Shown one piece after another: positions 25,195-34,464 of a stretch of DNA of 64,000 nt. A program made the position numbers and the translations under genes. Within the stretch, counting starts at the first letter, position 1, and the number at the start of each line of letters is the position of its first letter. Under the pieces are notes generated by a model. It saw nothing but the letters and a program-made list of their open reading frames with translations. It did not search any database and was not told the origin of the DNA. The DNA is from Simiduia sp. 21SJ11W-1 (GTDB taxonomy: Bacteria > Pseudomonadota > Gammaproteobacteria > Pseudomonadales > Cellvibrionaceae): assembly GCF_024138675.1 (NCBI RefSeq), contig NZ_CP090959.1, positions 1,178,001-1,242,000 of the forward strand, written 5' to 3'.

Positions 25195-25217
25195 CCCGCT
25201 GTGTCGTACACAGCGGG
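25195..25217 (+). terminator. Stem-loop after the persulfide operon
   Basis: CCCGCTGTGT and ACACAGCGGG pair perfectly around CGT, 10 bp past the dioxygenase stop. No U-run follows, so it may be a rho-assisted or mRNA-end element rather than a classic intrinsic terminator. Confidence 0.5.
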
Positions 25218-25269
25218 GCGCACCATTGATACACTGGGCGTTTTGAGACGTTAACGCTTGGAGTGAGGC

Positions 25270-26115
25270 ATGGCCTTTAAAGGTACAGATCAATACGTAG
25301 CAACTGATGACCTGCGCATGGCGGTAGATGCCGCCGTCACCTTGCAGCGCCCACTGCTGGTTAAGGGTGAGCCGGGTACCGGTAAAACCATGTTGGCCGA
25401 ACAGGTGGCCCAAAGCCTGGGCTTGAAGCTGATTCAATGGCACATAAAATCTACCACTAAAGCCCAGCAGGGCCTGTACGAGTACGATGCGGTGTCGCGC
25501 CTGCGCGATTCACAACTGGGTGACGACCGCGTACACGACATCAAAAACTACATTAAAAAGGGCAAACTCTGGGAGGCCTTTGAGTCTGATGAGCAGCTGG
25601 TGTTGTTGATTGATGAAATCGACAAAGCCGATATCGAGTTCCCCAACGACTTGTTGGTTGAAATCGATAAGATGGAATTTTTCGTGTATGAAACCGGCGA
25701 AACCATCAAGGCCAAACAGCGCCCCATCGTGATCATTACCAGTAATAATGAAAAAGAGCTGCCCGATGCCTTCTTGCGCCGGTGCTTTTTTCACTACATT
25801 ACCTTCCCAGATCGCGACACCATGCAAAAAATTATTGATGTGCATTTTCCAGACATCAAACAGGCACTGGTTAAAGATGCGCTGGATATTTTCTTCGATG
25901 TGCGCAAGGTGCCGGGCCTGAAGAAAAAGCCATCTACCAGCGAGCTGGTAGATTGGTTAAAGCTCCTGATGGCAGACGATATTCCCGATGAAATTCTCAC
26001 CAATCGCGATACCACCAAGGCCATCCCGCCGCTGTATGGCGCACTGCTGAAAAACGAGCAGGATGTGCACATGCTCGAGCGTTTGGCGTTTATGAGCCGA
26101 CGGGAAAACCGCTAA
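25270..26115 (+). CDS. MoxR-family AAA+ ATPase (CoxD-like)
   Basis: 281 residues. Walker A GEPGTGKT (33-40), Walker B VLLIDEIDKAD (111-121), sensor-1 ITSNN (156-160) and LRRCFFHYITFPD are those of MoxR ATPases. These act with VWA proteins as chaperones that insert metals or assemble enzyme complexes, as CoxD does for the CO dehydrogenase active site. Its stop shares a base with the start of the VWA gene (TAATG). The client is unknown: no metalloenzyme gene lies next to the pair. Confidence 0.88.
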   Translation: MAFKGTDQYVATDDLRMAVDAAVTLQRPLLVKGEPGTGKTMLAEQVAQSLGLKLIQWHIKSTTKAQQGLYEYDAVSRLRDSQLGDDRVHDIKNYIKKGKLWEAFESDEQLVLLIDEIDKADIEFPNDLLVEIDKMEFFVYETGETIKAKQRPIVIITSNNEKELPDAFLRRCFFHYITFPDRDTMQKIIDVHFPDIKQALVKDALDIFFDVRKVPGLKKKPSTSELVDWLKLLMADDIPDEILTNRDTTKAIPPLYGALLKNEQDVHMLERLAFMSRRENR

Positions 26116-27290
26116 TGTTACTCAACTTCTTTAATGGTTTACGCACCCACAAGGTGCCGGTATCCATCAAGGAGCTGTTGGTGCTGCTGGAGGCGCTTGA
26201 ACAGCGCCTGGCCTTTGGGTCGCTGGATGATTTTTACCTGTTGTCGCGCACCATTTTAATTAAAGATGAAAAGTACTACGACCGGTTTGATCAGGCCTTC
26301 GGCGCCTACTTTAAGGGCCTTGAAAGTATTGAAGATATTTTTGAGGCCTTAATTCCAGACGACTGGGTAAGAAGCGAGTTTCTCAAGCAATTAAGCGACG
26401 AAGAAAAGGCCAAAATTGAATCTATGGGTGGGCTTGAAAAGCTCATTGAAGAATTCAAAAAGCGCCTGGAAGAGCAGGAAAAGCGTCACCAGGGCGGCAA
26501 CCGCTGGATTGGCACAGGCGGCACCTCACCCTTTGGCAACAGCGGCTACAACCCTGAGGGTATTCGTGTGGGTGGCCAATCGCGCAATAAAAGCGCGGTA
26601 AAAGTGTGGGATAAACGCGAATTTAAAAACCTTGATGACAACGTAGAGCTGGGTACGCGCAACATTAAGATGGCGCTGCGCAAGCTGCGTAAGTTTGCCC
26701 GCACGGGCGCGGCCGATGAGCTAGACCTTAACGATACCATCCGCTCCACGGCGCGCAATGCAGGCCTGCTAGACATCAAAATGGTGCCCGAGCGCCACAA
26801 CGCCGTAAAGGTGCTGTTGTTTTTGGATGTGGGCGGCTCGATGGACCCTTACATCAGCTTGTGCGAGGAGCTGTTTTCGGCCTGTAAAACAGAGTTCAAG
26901 CACCTGGAGTATTTTTATTTCCACAATTTTATTTACGAGCGGGTGTGGAAAGACAATTACCGCCGGCATCAGGAAACCACGTCACTGTTTGATGTGTTGC
27001 ATAAGTACTCAAGCGATTACCGGGTAGTGTTTGTGGGTGATGCCTCTATGGCGCCCTACGAAATCGCCAGCCAGTATGGCAGTGTAGAACACATGAATGA
27101 CGAGCCAGGTTATAAATGGATGCAGCGCCTAACCGATACCTTTGAAAAGGTAATTTGGTTAAACCCGGTGCCTGAAAAATACTGGGATTACACCCAATCC
27201 ATTGGCATGACGCGCGAACTCATTGATAACAAAATGTACCCGCTCACTCTCGAAGGGCTGGATCAAGGTATTAAATACCTCGCCAAATAG
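26115..27290 (+). CDS. VWA-domain protein, CoxE-like partner of the MoxR ATPase
   Basis: 391 residues, no signal peptide. The N-terminal half is helical with a Lys/Glu-rich coiled region (95-125) and a Gly-rich loop (127-155). The VWA domain begins AVKVLLFLDVGGSMDPYI; the metal-ion site is D238-x-G-x-S242, the variant typical of CoxE-like proteins rather than DxSxS. It is translationally coupled to the ATPase gene and forms the standard MoxR-VWA cytoplasmic pair. Confidence 0.85.
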   Translation: MLLNFFNGLRTHKVPVSIKELLVLLEALEQRLAFGSLDDFYLLSRTILIKDEKYYDRFDQAFGAYFKGLESIEDIFEALIPDDWVRSEFLKQLSDEEKAKIESMGGLEKLIEEFKKRLEEQEKRHQGGNRWIGTGGTSPFGNSGYNPEGIRVGGQSRNKSAVKVWDKREFKNLDDNVELGTRNIKMALRKLRKFARTGAADELDLNDTIRSTARNAGLLDIKMVPERHNAVKVLLFLDVGGSMDPYISLCEELFSACKTEFKHLEYFYFHNFIYERVWKDNYRRHQETTSLFDVLHKYSSDYRVVFVGDASMAPYEIASQYGSVEHMNDEPGYKWMQRLTDTFEKVIWLNPVPEKYWDYTQSIGMTRELIDNKMYPLTLEGLDQGIKYLAK

Positions 27291-27301
27291 CGCCTTGTGG
27301 C

Positions 27302-27323
27302 CCTGCCGGTAAATGCCGGCAGG
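27302..27323 (+). terminator. Stem-loop after the MoxR-VWA operon
   Basis: CCTGCCGG and CCGGCAGG pair over 8 bp around TAAATG, 12 bp past the stop. There is no U-run after it, so intrinsic termination is uncertain. Confidence 0.45.
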
Positions 27324-27353
27324 TCATGGCGGGCTACGTGCGGCGTGCCACGT

Positions 27354-27379
27354 GCGGCGGGCTACGCGTAGCCCGCCGC
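27354..27379. repeat. 26-bp perfect palindrome
   Basis: The 26 bases at 27354-27379 are exactly self-complementary, centred on ACGCGT with arms GCGGCGGGCT/AGCCCGCCGC. It is preceded by partial copies of the same words (GGGCTACGTGCGGC, CCACGTGCGGC) at 27329-27357, which look like repeats of a CGTGCGG unit. No gene or U-run is attached; a hairpin, a protein-binding site or a remnant of a small repeat element are possible. Confidence 0.7.
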
Positions 27380-27606
27380 GCGCCTAGGCATAACCGATAC
27401 ACTTTTCAGCGCAAACCCGCCTTAATAAAAATATTTCTATCAGCCTGCAGTTTGAGGCGCATTCAATATTTAGCCATTGCGCACCCTTGGGCTAGCATTT
27501 CATTGCCGTACTCTTAAACCCTGCGCCAAACACTTATCGTGGCCTGTTTCGGTGCCCATGAGTGGCCTTTGGGGCAAAGCGTGACCCGCGGCATGGAGGC
27601 ACAGAC

Positions 27607-27915
27607 ATGGATGCATATCATCAGAAAAAACTGGCCCGGCAGGGCTTCCAAAGGATTTGCCTGGTGCTTGTTAGTGCTTTTTGTTTGGGTTGGGCGGTGG
27701 CCGAACCCGAGGCAGACAACGCCGCGCCTTGTGTAAATTTTTTAAGCATTGACTCAGGTGTGCGCGAAGCGCGGCCGGTAAAGGTGCAGGTGATTTGTGT
27801 AAAAGGCGAGGACATACGCCAGCACTTAAAAGCCTTGCCACCGCCGGCTGCCGGTGCTTGCCCGCGCAGCAAACCTGCCCGTGATTCAACGGGCAAGGGT
27901 GATGCCAGCGCTTGA
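27607..27915 (+). CDS. Small exported protein of unknown function
   Basis: 102 residues. A basic N-terminus and hydrophobic stretch (ICLVLVSAFCLGWAVA) ending before EPEADN look like a signal peptide. The mature part is about 70 residues, has three Cys and ends in a Lys/Ser/Asp-rich tail. I do not recognise it. ATG 27607 is preceded by GGAGG at about 9 nt. Its 3' end is 116 bp before hrpA. Confidence 0.5.
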   Translation: MDAYHQKKLARQGFQRICLVLVSAFCLGWAVAEPEADNAAPCVNFLSIDSGVREARPVKVQVICVKGEDIRQHLKALPPPAAGACPRSKPARDSTGKGDASA

Positions 27916-28031
27916 ATTCTTGAGGTTCCGGTGTGTGTGTATGGCTTGCCTGCGCCCGAGCTTGGGTGGGCGCTATCCCCAATAACCGCTAGCACTTATA
28001 ATTCGGCTTCGTTTAAAAAGTGGCCGTGTGC

Positions 28032-31000
28032 ATGTCTGTTGTTGATTTATCCCCCATTTACGCCGAGCTTGATCAATTAATGATCGATGACGCCCAGGCG
28101 CTGCGCAAACGCTTGAAAAGTGTCAAAGGGCGCATTAACCGGCAGCAGCCGGTGGATAAAATTCTGGCGGGTATTAACCAAAGCCTTGTGGCCGCGCAGG
28201 CCCGCGTCCACGCTCGCAGGGCCTTGGTGCCCGAAATTGAATTGCCTCAGGCGCTACCCGTAAGCCAGCGCGCCGAAGAAATAGCCGCACTGGTAGCCAA
28301 GCATCAGGTGGTGATTCTGGCCGGTGAAACGGGCTCGGGTAAAACCACGCAGCTGCCAAAGATTTGCCTGCAACTTGGGCGCGGTTTGCGCGGGCTCATT
28401 GGCCATACTCAACCGCGCAGGCTTGCAGCGCGCACGGTAGCGGCGCGCATCGCCGAAGAACTCAATACAAGCCTGGGTGATCGGGTGGGTTATCAGGTGC
28501 GCTTTAATGATCAAAGCGGCGAAAATACCCTGATCAAGCTCATGACCGACGGTATTTTACTGGCGGAAATCCAGCAAGATCCGCTGCTGAGCCGTTACGA
28601 TACCCTCATTATTGATGAGGCCCACGAACGCTCGTTGAACATCGATTTCCTGCTGGGCTACCTCAAGCAACTGCTGCCCAAGCGCCCGGACCTCAAATTA
28701 ATTATTACCTCGGCCACCATCGATCTGGCGCGTTTTTCCGAGCACTTCGGGGGCGCGCCCATTATTGAGGTTTCAGGGCGCACCTATCCCGTTGAAGTGC
28801 GCTACCGGCCCGCCGCCGAAGCAGAGGGTGAACTTGCCACGCAAATTGCCGAGGCGGTGAACGAGCTGTTGGCTGCAGAAAAGGGCAGTAGCCGGCGCGG
28901 CGGCGACATTCTGGTTTTTTTGGCCGGCGAGCGTGAAATTCGCGAAACAGCCCAGGCCTTGCGCAAGGCCAACCTGGCGCACCTAGAGGTGCTGCCACTG
29001 TATGCGCGGCTGAGCCTGGCCGAGCAAACCCGCGTGTTTTCGCCCCACAAAGGCCGGCGTATTGTGCTGGCCACCAATGTGGCGGAAACCTCTATCACCG
29101 TGCCGGGCATTCGCTACGTGATTGACCCGGGCCTTGCGCGCATTAGCCGCTACTCATACCGCACCAAAATCCAGCGCCTGCCCATCGAGCCTATTTCACA
29201 GGCCAGTGCCAATCAGCGTGCGGGCCGCTGTGGGCGGGTGAGCGAAGGTATTTGTATCCGGCTGTACAGCGAGGAAGATTTTCAAAATCGCCCGGCGTTT
29301 ACCGATGCAGAAATTCTGCGCACCAATTTGGCGGCGGTTATTTTGCAAATGCTTTCAATGCGCATGGGCGATATTGAGCAATTCCCTTTTGTGGATGCAC
29401 CGGATTCCCGGCTTATTAACGACGGCATGCGATTACTTGAAGAGTTGCAGGCCATTGATGGCAAGCGCAACCTCACCCAGCTCGGGCGCCAGTTGGCCAA
29501 GTTGCCCGTAGACCCAACGCTCGGGCGCATGTTGGTGGCCGCGGCTGCGGCCAATGCACTGGACGAGGTGCTGATCATTGTTTCGGGGCTTTCGGTGCAA
29601 GACCCCCGCGAGCGGCCAGCAGAAAAGCAACAAGCCGCCGATGAAAAGCACCGGCGCTTTCGCGATGAGCATTCCGATTTTATCAGCTGGGTAAATTTGT
29701 GGCGCTATGTGGAAAGTCAGCGCCAGGCGCTGTCTAGCAGCCAATTTGCCAAACTGTGCAGCCGTGAATTTCTTTCATGGCTGCGCATAAAAGAATGGCG
29801 CGATATTCACCTGCAATTGCGCCTGGCCCTGAGGGATTTGAAATTCAGCCTCAACCCAACACCTGCAGCCTACGAGGCTGTGCATCAATCGCTGTTGCCG
29901 GGGCTGTTAAATAATGTGGCAACCAAGGCCGAAGAGCGCGAATATTTAGGCGCCCGTGCGCGCAAGTTCCAGATTTTCCCGGGCTCGGGGCTTGCCAAAA
30001 AATCCCCCAAATGGATTGTGGCTGCAGAGCTTTTGGAAACCTCAAAATTATTTGCCCACACGGTTGCGAAAATTGAACCTGAATGGGTGCTGGCCGCGGC
30101 TCGCCATTTGGTAAAACGCGAGCACTTTGAACCCCATTACCATGTAAAAAGCGGGCAGGTAATGGCCTATGAAAAAATCAGCCTGTATGGTTTGGTGCTG
30201 ATTGAGCGAAAGCGTGTACCCTTCGGTAAAATAGACCCGGCAACCGCCCGTGAAGTGTTTATTCGCAGTGCGCTGGTAGAGGGCAATTACCGGGGCAAGG
30301 GCGGATTTTTTAAAGCCAATCAGCGGCTTATTGAAAGCCTGGGCGAGCTTGAGGCCAAATCGCGCCGGCGCGATATTTTGGTTGATGACGAAGCGCTATT
30401 TCGTTTTTTTGATGAGCGGGTGGCGCAGGATGTGGTCAACCTTGCAGGCTTTGAACATTGGCGCAATGAGGCAGAGTTAGGCAATGCCAAGCTGTTGTAC
30501 CTCACCCGCGACTACCTCATGCAGCACGATGCCAGTGCCGTAACCGAAGCCCAGTTTCCAGATCATTTATCCATGAATGGTATGGAGCTGCCGTTGCAAT
30601 ACCACTTTGAGCCCAATCATGCCGATGACGGTGTGAGCATAAAGGTGCCGGTGAGCATTCTGCACCAGATTCCCGAACACCGGTTGGAATGGTTGGTGCC
30701 CGGTATCTTAAAAGAAAAGTGTGTGGCGCTGGTGAAAGCCTTGCCCAAGCAGGCGCGCAAGCAGTTTGTGCCGGTGCCCGAATATGTAGATAAGGCGCTG
30801 GCGCGCATGACGCCCGCCAACGAACCCTTGGCCCAGGCCCTGGGCGAGCAATTATTTCGCACCTCCGGCAACCGCATTGCGCCAGAGCTTTGGGCGGATG
30901 TACAGCTCGATGACTACTACCGGATGAACATCATCGTGTTAGATGAACAGGGCAAGCGGCTCGACAGTGGCCGCCAGTTGCAAGCCCTGCGCGATCGTTA

Positions 31001-31940
31001 CCGCGATCGACTGCAAGCCAGTATCGAATCGGCAGGCCCGGATTTGGAGCGCGAAGGCTTAACGCAATGGCCCGATGCGCCTTTGCCCAAGCAAACCCAA
31101 TTCAAACGTGGCGGCATTGCTATTCGGGTGTACCCGGCGCTTGTGGATGAGGGCAACAGCGTCGCCCTGCGCATGCACGATAATCTTGAAGAGGCCAGCT
31201 GGGTGCATCGCCGGGGCGTTGCGCGCCTGGCGTTGCTAAACCTCGCAGAGCAAACCCGCTACCTGCAAAAAGAGCTGTTGCGCGGTAAAGATATCGGGTT
31301 AACCATGGCCTCAATGGGCAGCCGTGAGCAGGTGGCGGGCGAGTTAATGCTATCGGCCGCGCTGCAGTTGATAGACGAGCAACTACCGCAGGCGGATATC
31401 CGTGAGGGTGAGGCCTTTGATACCCTGGTTGATACCCTGCGCCCACTGCTGGTGCCTAGAGCCACAGAGCTTGCCGAGTGCTTGTACAAGGCGCTGGTTT
31501 TGTTGGTGGAGGTGCGCAAGGTGCTTAAGAGCCATCGCAACGCCCTGATGCTGGCCTTTGCCATTAGCGATGTGAAAGCCCAGCTGGATCAATTATTCGG
31601 AAAAGGGGTGTTGGTGCACATGCCGGCCGATACCCTGCGCCAGTACCCGCGCTATTTGAAAGCGGTATTGGTGCGCCTGGAAAAAGCGCCACAAAATGTG
31701 CAACGCGATAAGCTCGCCATGGCCGAGTGGGCTGCAGTTGCGGAAAAATGGCAAGCGCTGTGTGAGCAAGCCGGCGAGTTCCGCGCCTGGCAAACACCGG
31801 GGTTAATGGCGTTGCGCTGGACCTTGGAAGAGCTGCGTATTTCGCTGTTTGCACAAACAATCAAAACACTGCAACCGGTATCGGCCAAGCGTATCAACAA
31901 ACAATTGCAGGAGTTCAAAACGCAACTAGGCCTGGTTTAG
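28032..31940 (+). CDS. hrpA: ATP-dependent RNA helicase HrpA (DEAH-box)
   Basis: About 1302 residues, the normal length of HrpA. Walker A is GETGSGKTTQLP (about 97-108), followed by TQPRRLAARTVAARIAEEL, the DEAH box (about 195-198), TSATI, and NVAETSITVPGI and QRAGRCGR of the second RecA domain. The helicase-associated and OB-fold domains and the long C-terminal DUF3418 region follow. HrpA unwinds RNA and acts on stalled or colliding ribosomes. ATG 28032 is chosen; a GTG four codons upstream is an alternative. It is transcribed alone. Confidence 0.94.
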   Translation: MSVVDLSPIYAELDQLMIDDAQALRKRLKSVKGRINRQQPVDKILAGINQSLVAAQARVHARRALVPEIELPQALPVSQRAEEIAALVAKHQVVILAGETGSGKTTQLPKICLQLGRGLRGLIGHTQPRRLAARTVAARIAEELNTSLGDRVGYQVRFNDQSGENTLIKLMTDGILLAEIQQDPLLSRYDTLIIDEAHERSLNIDFLLGYLKQLLPKRPDLKLIITSATIDLARFSEHFGGAPIIEVSGRTYPVEVRYRPAAEAEGELATQIAEAVNELLAAEKGSSRRGGDILVFLAGEREIRETAQALRKANLAHLEVLPLYARLSLAEQTRVFSPHKGRRIVLATNVAETSITVPGIRYVIDPGLARISRYSYRTKIQRLPIEPISQASANQRAGRCGRVSEGICIRLYSEEDFQNRPAFTDAEILRTNLAAVILQMLSMRMGDIEQFPFVDAPDSRLINDGMRLLEELQAIDGKRNLTQLGRQLAKLPVDPTLGRMLVAAAAANALDEVLIIVSGLSVQDPRERPAEKQQAADEKHRRFRDEHSDFISWVNLWRYVESQRQALSSSQFAKLCSREFLSWLRIKEWRDIHLQLRLALRDLKFSLNPTPAAYEAVHQSLLPGLLNNVATKAEEREYLGARARKFQIFPGSGLAKKSPKWIVAAELLETSKLFAHTVAKIEPEWVLAAARHLVKREHFEPHYHVKSGQVMAYEKISLYGLVLIERKRVPFGKIDPATAREVFIRSALVEGNYRGKGGFFKANQRLIESLGELEAKSRRRDILVDDEALFRFFDERVAQDVVNLAGFEHWRNEAELGNAKLLYLTRDYLMQHDASAVTEAQFPDHLSMNGMELPLQYHFEPNHADDGVSIKVPVSILHQIPEHRLEWLVPGILKEKCVALVKALPKQARKQFVPVPEYVDKALARMTPANEPLAQALGEQLFRTSGNRIAPELWADVQLDDYYRMNIIVLDEQGKRLDSGRQLQALRDRYRDRLQASIESAGPDLEREGLTQWPDAPLPKQTQFKRGGIAIRVYPALVDEGNSVALRMHDNLEEASWVHRRGVARLALLNLAEQTRYLQKELLRGKDIGLTMASMGSREQVAGELMLSAALQLIDEQLPQADIREGEAFDTLVDTLRPLLVPRATELAECLYKALVLLVEVRKVLKSHRNALMLAFAISDVKAQLDQLFGKGVLVHMPADTLRQYPRYLKAVLVRLEKAPQNVQRDKLAMAEWAAVAEKWQALCEQAGEFRAWQTPGLMALRWTLEELRISLFAQTIKTLQPVSAKRINKQLQEFKTQLGLV

Positions 31941-31990
31941 GTGATTTTTTGTGCAGCCTGTCGCCCAATTGGCTCCACTTGCCGCAGCTG

Positions 31991-32018
31991 TGAACCCGGC
32001 CCGGTAAAAAATCGTGTC
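31991..32018 (+). promoter_or_regulatory. Possible ECF-sigma-type promoter upstream of the bufferin operon
   Basis: TGAACCC (31991-31997) and GTGTC (32014-32018) are 16 bp apart, resembling the AAC / GTC elements of extracytoplasmic sigma promoters. It lies 175 bp before the precursor gene. Bufferin operons in Caulobacter are controlled by an ECF factor, but no ECF gene is seen here, so this is weak. Confidence 0.25.
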
Positions 32019-32192
32019 TATACTGTAACGTCGGTTGGTGACAGGCCTCTAATCAAGCAGTTGGGCCGCTATTTATCCGCACCACTTGCGGGCCGATAGT
32101 TGCCGTCAACCACCTGAAAAGTCACTGATTTAACGGGCGACACCTCGTGGCGTTGCTCACAATAATGAAAAGGGCACGTAAAGGAGAATCCT

Positions 32193-32573
32193 ATGTCCAA
32201 GTCTATGAAAACCCCGTTTGCTACCGCCATTGGTGCTGCTGTACTCGCATCTGCTGCCATGTCTACCTCTGCTGTTGCGGCAGAAAATCCGTTCGCATCG
32301 CAGGAACTCAGCTCGGGCTACAACCTGGCGGGCAGCCACGCAGAAGGCAAGTGTGGTGAAGGCAAATGCGGCGACCACAAAAAATCCGAGAAAGACGGTA
32401 AGTGCGGCGAAGGCAAATGCGGCGACAAAGCCAAGAAAGACGGCAAGTGCGGCGAAGGTAAATGCGGCGATAAAGCCAAGAAAGATGGCAAGTGCGGTGA
32501 AGGCAAGTGCGGCGGAGAAAAGGCCAAAAAAGACGGCAAGTGTGGTGAAGGCAAGTGCGGCGGTGCCGCTTAA
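32193..32573 (+). CDS. Bufferin / HvfA-like periplasmic metallophore precursor with ten GKCG motifs
   Basis: 126 residues. A signal peptide ([21 protein letters not shown]) is followed by a short spacer ([19 protein letters not shown]), then five near-identical blocks of (E/D)GKCGEGKCG joined by Lys/Asp-rich linkers (DKAKK, GEKAKK). This gives ten Cys, each in GKCG and none elsewhere. In HvfA/bufferin-type peptides the Cys of EGKCG is converted by a DUF692 (MNIO) enzyme to an oxazole- or oxazolone-type ligand that buffers copper in the periplasm. The two modification genes follow directly. AAGGAG precedes the ATG. The DNA repeat (about 45 bp per block) could expand or contract. Confidence 0.9.
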   Translation: MSKSMKTPFATAIGAAVLASAAMSTSAVAAENPFASQELSSGYNLAGSHAEGKCGEGKCGDHKKSEKDGKCGEGKCGDKAKKDGKCGEGKCGDKAKKDGKCGEGKCGGEKAKKDGKCGEGKCGGAA

Positions 32574-32587
32574 GCCGGAATTCACCT

Positions 32588-33478
32588 ATGACTCTGCTTG
32601 TTAAACCAGCAGTTTCCCAACCGGCGCTTGGCGCCGGTTTGGGTTTACGGCGCAGCGAAATGCAAAGCTTTAAGGCGCTCGGCCGCAGTGATGTGGATTT
32701 CATGGAAGTGGCGCCGGAAAACTGGATAGGTGTGGGCGGGCGCTTTGGTCGCCAGCTGCGTGAATATACCGAACGCTTTCCCCTGTTGTGCCACGGGCTA
32801 TCGCTATCTATTGGTGGGCCTGAACCGCTAGACACAGCCCTGATCGATAACATCAAAACCTTTCTGGATACCCATAAGGTGCGCGCCTATAGCGAGCACT
32901 TGAGCTATTGCAGTGACGATGGCCACCTGTACGACTTATTGCCCATCCCCTTTACCGAAGAGGCCGTGCACTATGTAGCCCAGAGGGTGCGCGAAGTGCA
33001 AGATCGCCTTGAGCGGCGCATTGCGCTGGAAAACGTGTCTTACTACCTGACGGCTGCGCAGCAACTTACGGAAATCGAATTTATTAATGCGGTGATTGCC
33101 GAGGCCGACTGCGACCTGTTGTTGGATGTTAACAACATTTATGTAAACAGCATTAATCATGGCTACGACCCACAGGCCTTTCTGCGGGCCTTGCCCGGTG
33201 AGCGCGCAAGCTACATTCATGTGGCCGGTCACTATGATGAAGCCCCGGATTTAAAAGTAGATACCCACGGCGCCGATGTGATTGACCCGGTATGGGCGCT
33301 ACTGCGCGAGGCCTACGCACTCTATGGCGTAAGGCCCACACTGCTTGAGCGCGATTTTAATATTCCGCCGGTACCGGCGCTATTGGTTGAAGTAAATCAC
33401 ATCAAATCGCTACAGGCCGACGCCCTGGCAAAGGGTGCCCAAGATTTGCGGGCAATGCATTTGGAGCCGGCCCTGTGA
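32588..33478 (+). CDS. DUF692 / MNIO oxidative enzyme modifying the bufferin precursor (HvfB/BufB-like)
   Basis: 296 residues of the multinuclear non-haem iron oxidative (MNIO, MbnB-like) family, a TIM barrel. Candidate iron ligands are visible in LLCHGLSLS (H69), YSEHLSY (H104), IALENVSYY (E148), [10 protein letters not shown] (D180, N182), HVAGHYD (H211, H215), DTHGADV (D225, H227) and LLERDFN (E254). Its job is the four-electron oxidation of Cys in the GKCG motifs of the upstream precursor. ATG 32588 lies 14 bp after the precursor stop. It overlaps the partner gene by 4 nt (GTGA). Confidence 0.92.
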   Translation: MTLLVKPAVSQPALGAGLGLRRSEMQSFKALGRSDVDFMEVAPENWIGVGGRFGRQLREYTERFPLLCHGLSLSIGGPEPLDTALIDNIKTFLDTHKVRAYSEHLSYCSDDGHLYDLLPIPFTEEAVHYVAQRVREVQDRLERRIALENVSYYLTAAQQLTEIEFINAVIAEADCDLLLDVNNIYVNSINHGYDPQAFLRALPGERASYIHVAGHYDEAPDLKVDTHGADVIDPVWALLREAYALYGVRPTLLERDFNIPPVPALLVEVNHIKSLQADALAKGAQDLRAMHLEPAL

Positions 33479-34215
33479 GTGAAACCCGCGCCCGCCAGTT
33501 CGAGCTTACCCGCCACCTGCGCGACCCGGACCGCGCGCCTGCGCCAGCCGGCGTTGAACCGCGCCGGCTAAAGGTGTACCAGGAGCTTGTGTATAACAAC
33601 ATCGAAGGCTTTTTATCGAGCGGATTTCCGATTTTCAGAAGCCTCATCAGCGACGCCCGCTGGGGTGAGTTGGTGCGGGGCTTTGTGCGTGATTACCGCG
33701 CCCAGTCGCCCTATTTTCTGGAAATAGGCCAAGAGTTTTACCACTATGTGAGCAGCGCCCAGTGCTCCCCGCTACCGCCGTTTACCCAAGAGCTGATGCA
33801 CTATGAGTGGGTTGAGCTTGCGCTGGATGTCGCACCGGATGAGCTGCCGCCGCCGGTAGATGGCCCGGTGAGTGACGCACACATACTTAACCGCTCGCCT
33901 CTCGCCTGGCCGCTGGCCTACCAGTGGCCAGTGCACATGATTGGCGAGCAACACCAGCCCGAACACCCGCCCGAAGCCCCCAGTTTTTTTGTGGTTTACA
34001 GAAATCGCCAAGACGAAGTGCGCTTTATGGCACTTAACGGCATGAGCTACGCGCTGCTGGCACAGTTTGATCAGCAACCCAACGCCGGTTTTCCCACCTT
34101 GGTAGAGGCTTTTTCCGCCCAGCTGCCCGAGCCCCCGGGTGCGCAATTTACCGAACAGCTGCGCGCTACTGTGCAGCAGTTTGTAGACCTCGATGTCCTG
34201 CTGATTTGCGAATAG
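33475..34215 (+). CDS. DUF2063-family partner of the MNIO enzyme (HvfC/BufC-like)
   Basis: 246 residues. The N-terminal DUF2063 region shows [23 protein letters not shown] and, further on, [19 protein letters not shown], which in related HvfC/BufC proteins form the precursor-recognition module. The C-terminal half (about 150-246) is a beta-rich domain with [15 protein letters not shown]. The GTG start overlaps the DUF692 stop, so enzyme and partner are made together. No DoxX-like BufD/HvfD gene follows; the porin gene has its own upstream region. Confidence 0.88.
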   Translation: MSETRARQFELTRHLRDPDRAPAPAGVEPRRLKVYQELVYNNIEGFLSSGFPIFRSLISDARWGELVRGFVRDYRAQSPYFLEIGQEFYHYVSSAQCSPLPPFTQELMHYEWVELALDVAPDELPPPVDGPVSDAHILNRSPLAWPLAYQWPVHMIGEQHQPEHPPEAPSFFVVYRNRQDEVRFMALNGMSYALLAQFDQQPNAGFPTLVEAFSAQLPEPPGAQFTEQLRATVQQFVDLDVLLICE

Positions 34216-34464
34216 GCCCCCTGCGTCTATGCTTGGCATTTAAGAGCGAATGCTACAGAAATGTGACAGTTAGCGTTGGCGGCCAGCCGCGCTGTGCGTT
34301 GCAAGTTGGCAAATTTGGAATTAGCCCACAATTTTTGATTTCAAATAATTATTGCCTCGCTTGGACTGTCATTTTTCTGCAATATTGCGCCGCCAGAATG
34401 CAGCGCATCCGGTGAAGCGTTCACCCGATGAACTACATAGCCTATAAAGCCAAGGGGACTAACC

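Larger units (their letters stand above)
27291..27606. other. Intergenic region with stem-loop and palindrome only
   Basis: The 316 bp between the VWA gene and the small exported protein hold the stem-loop (27302-27323) and the palindrome (27354-27379). Beyond that I see only unremarkable sequence, presumably including the promoter of the small gene. Confidence 0.5.

Noticed and set aside
32308-32856. Open frames of 182 and 78 residues on the minus strand with repeated [10 protein letters not shown] words
   Set aside because: They are the exact antisense of the GKCG repeat of the bufferin gene, with no ribosome binding site and no family resemblance.
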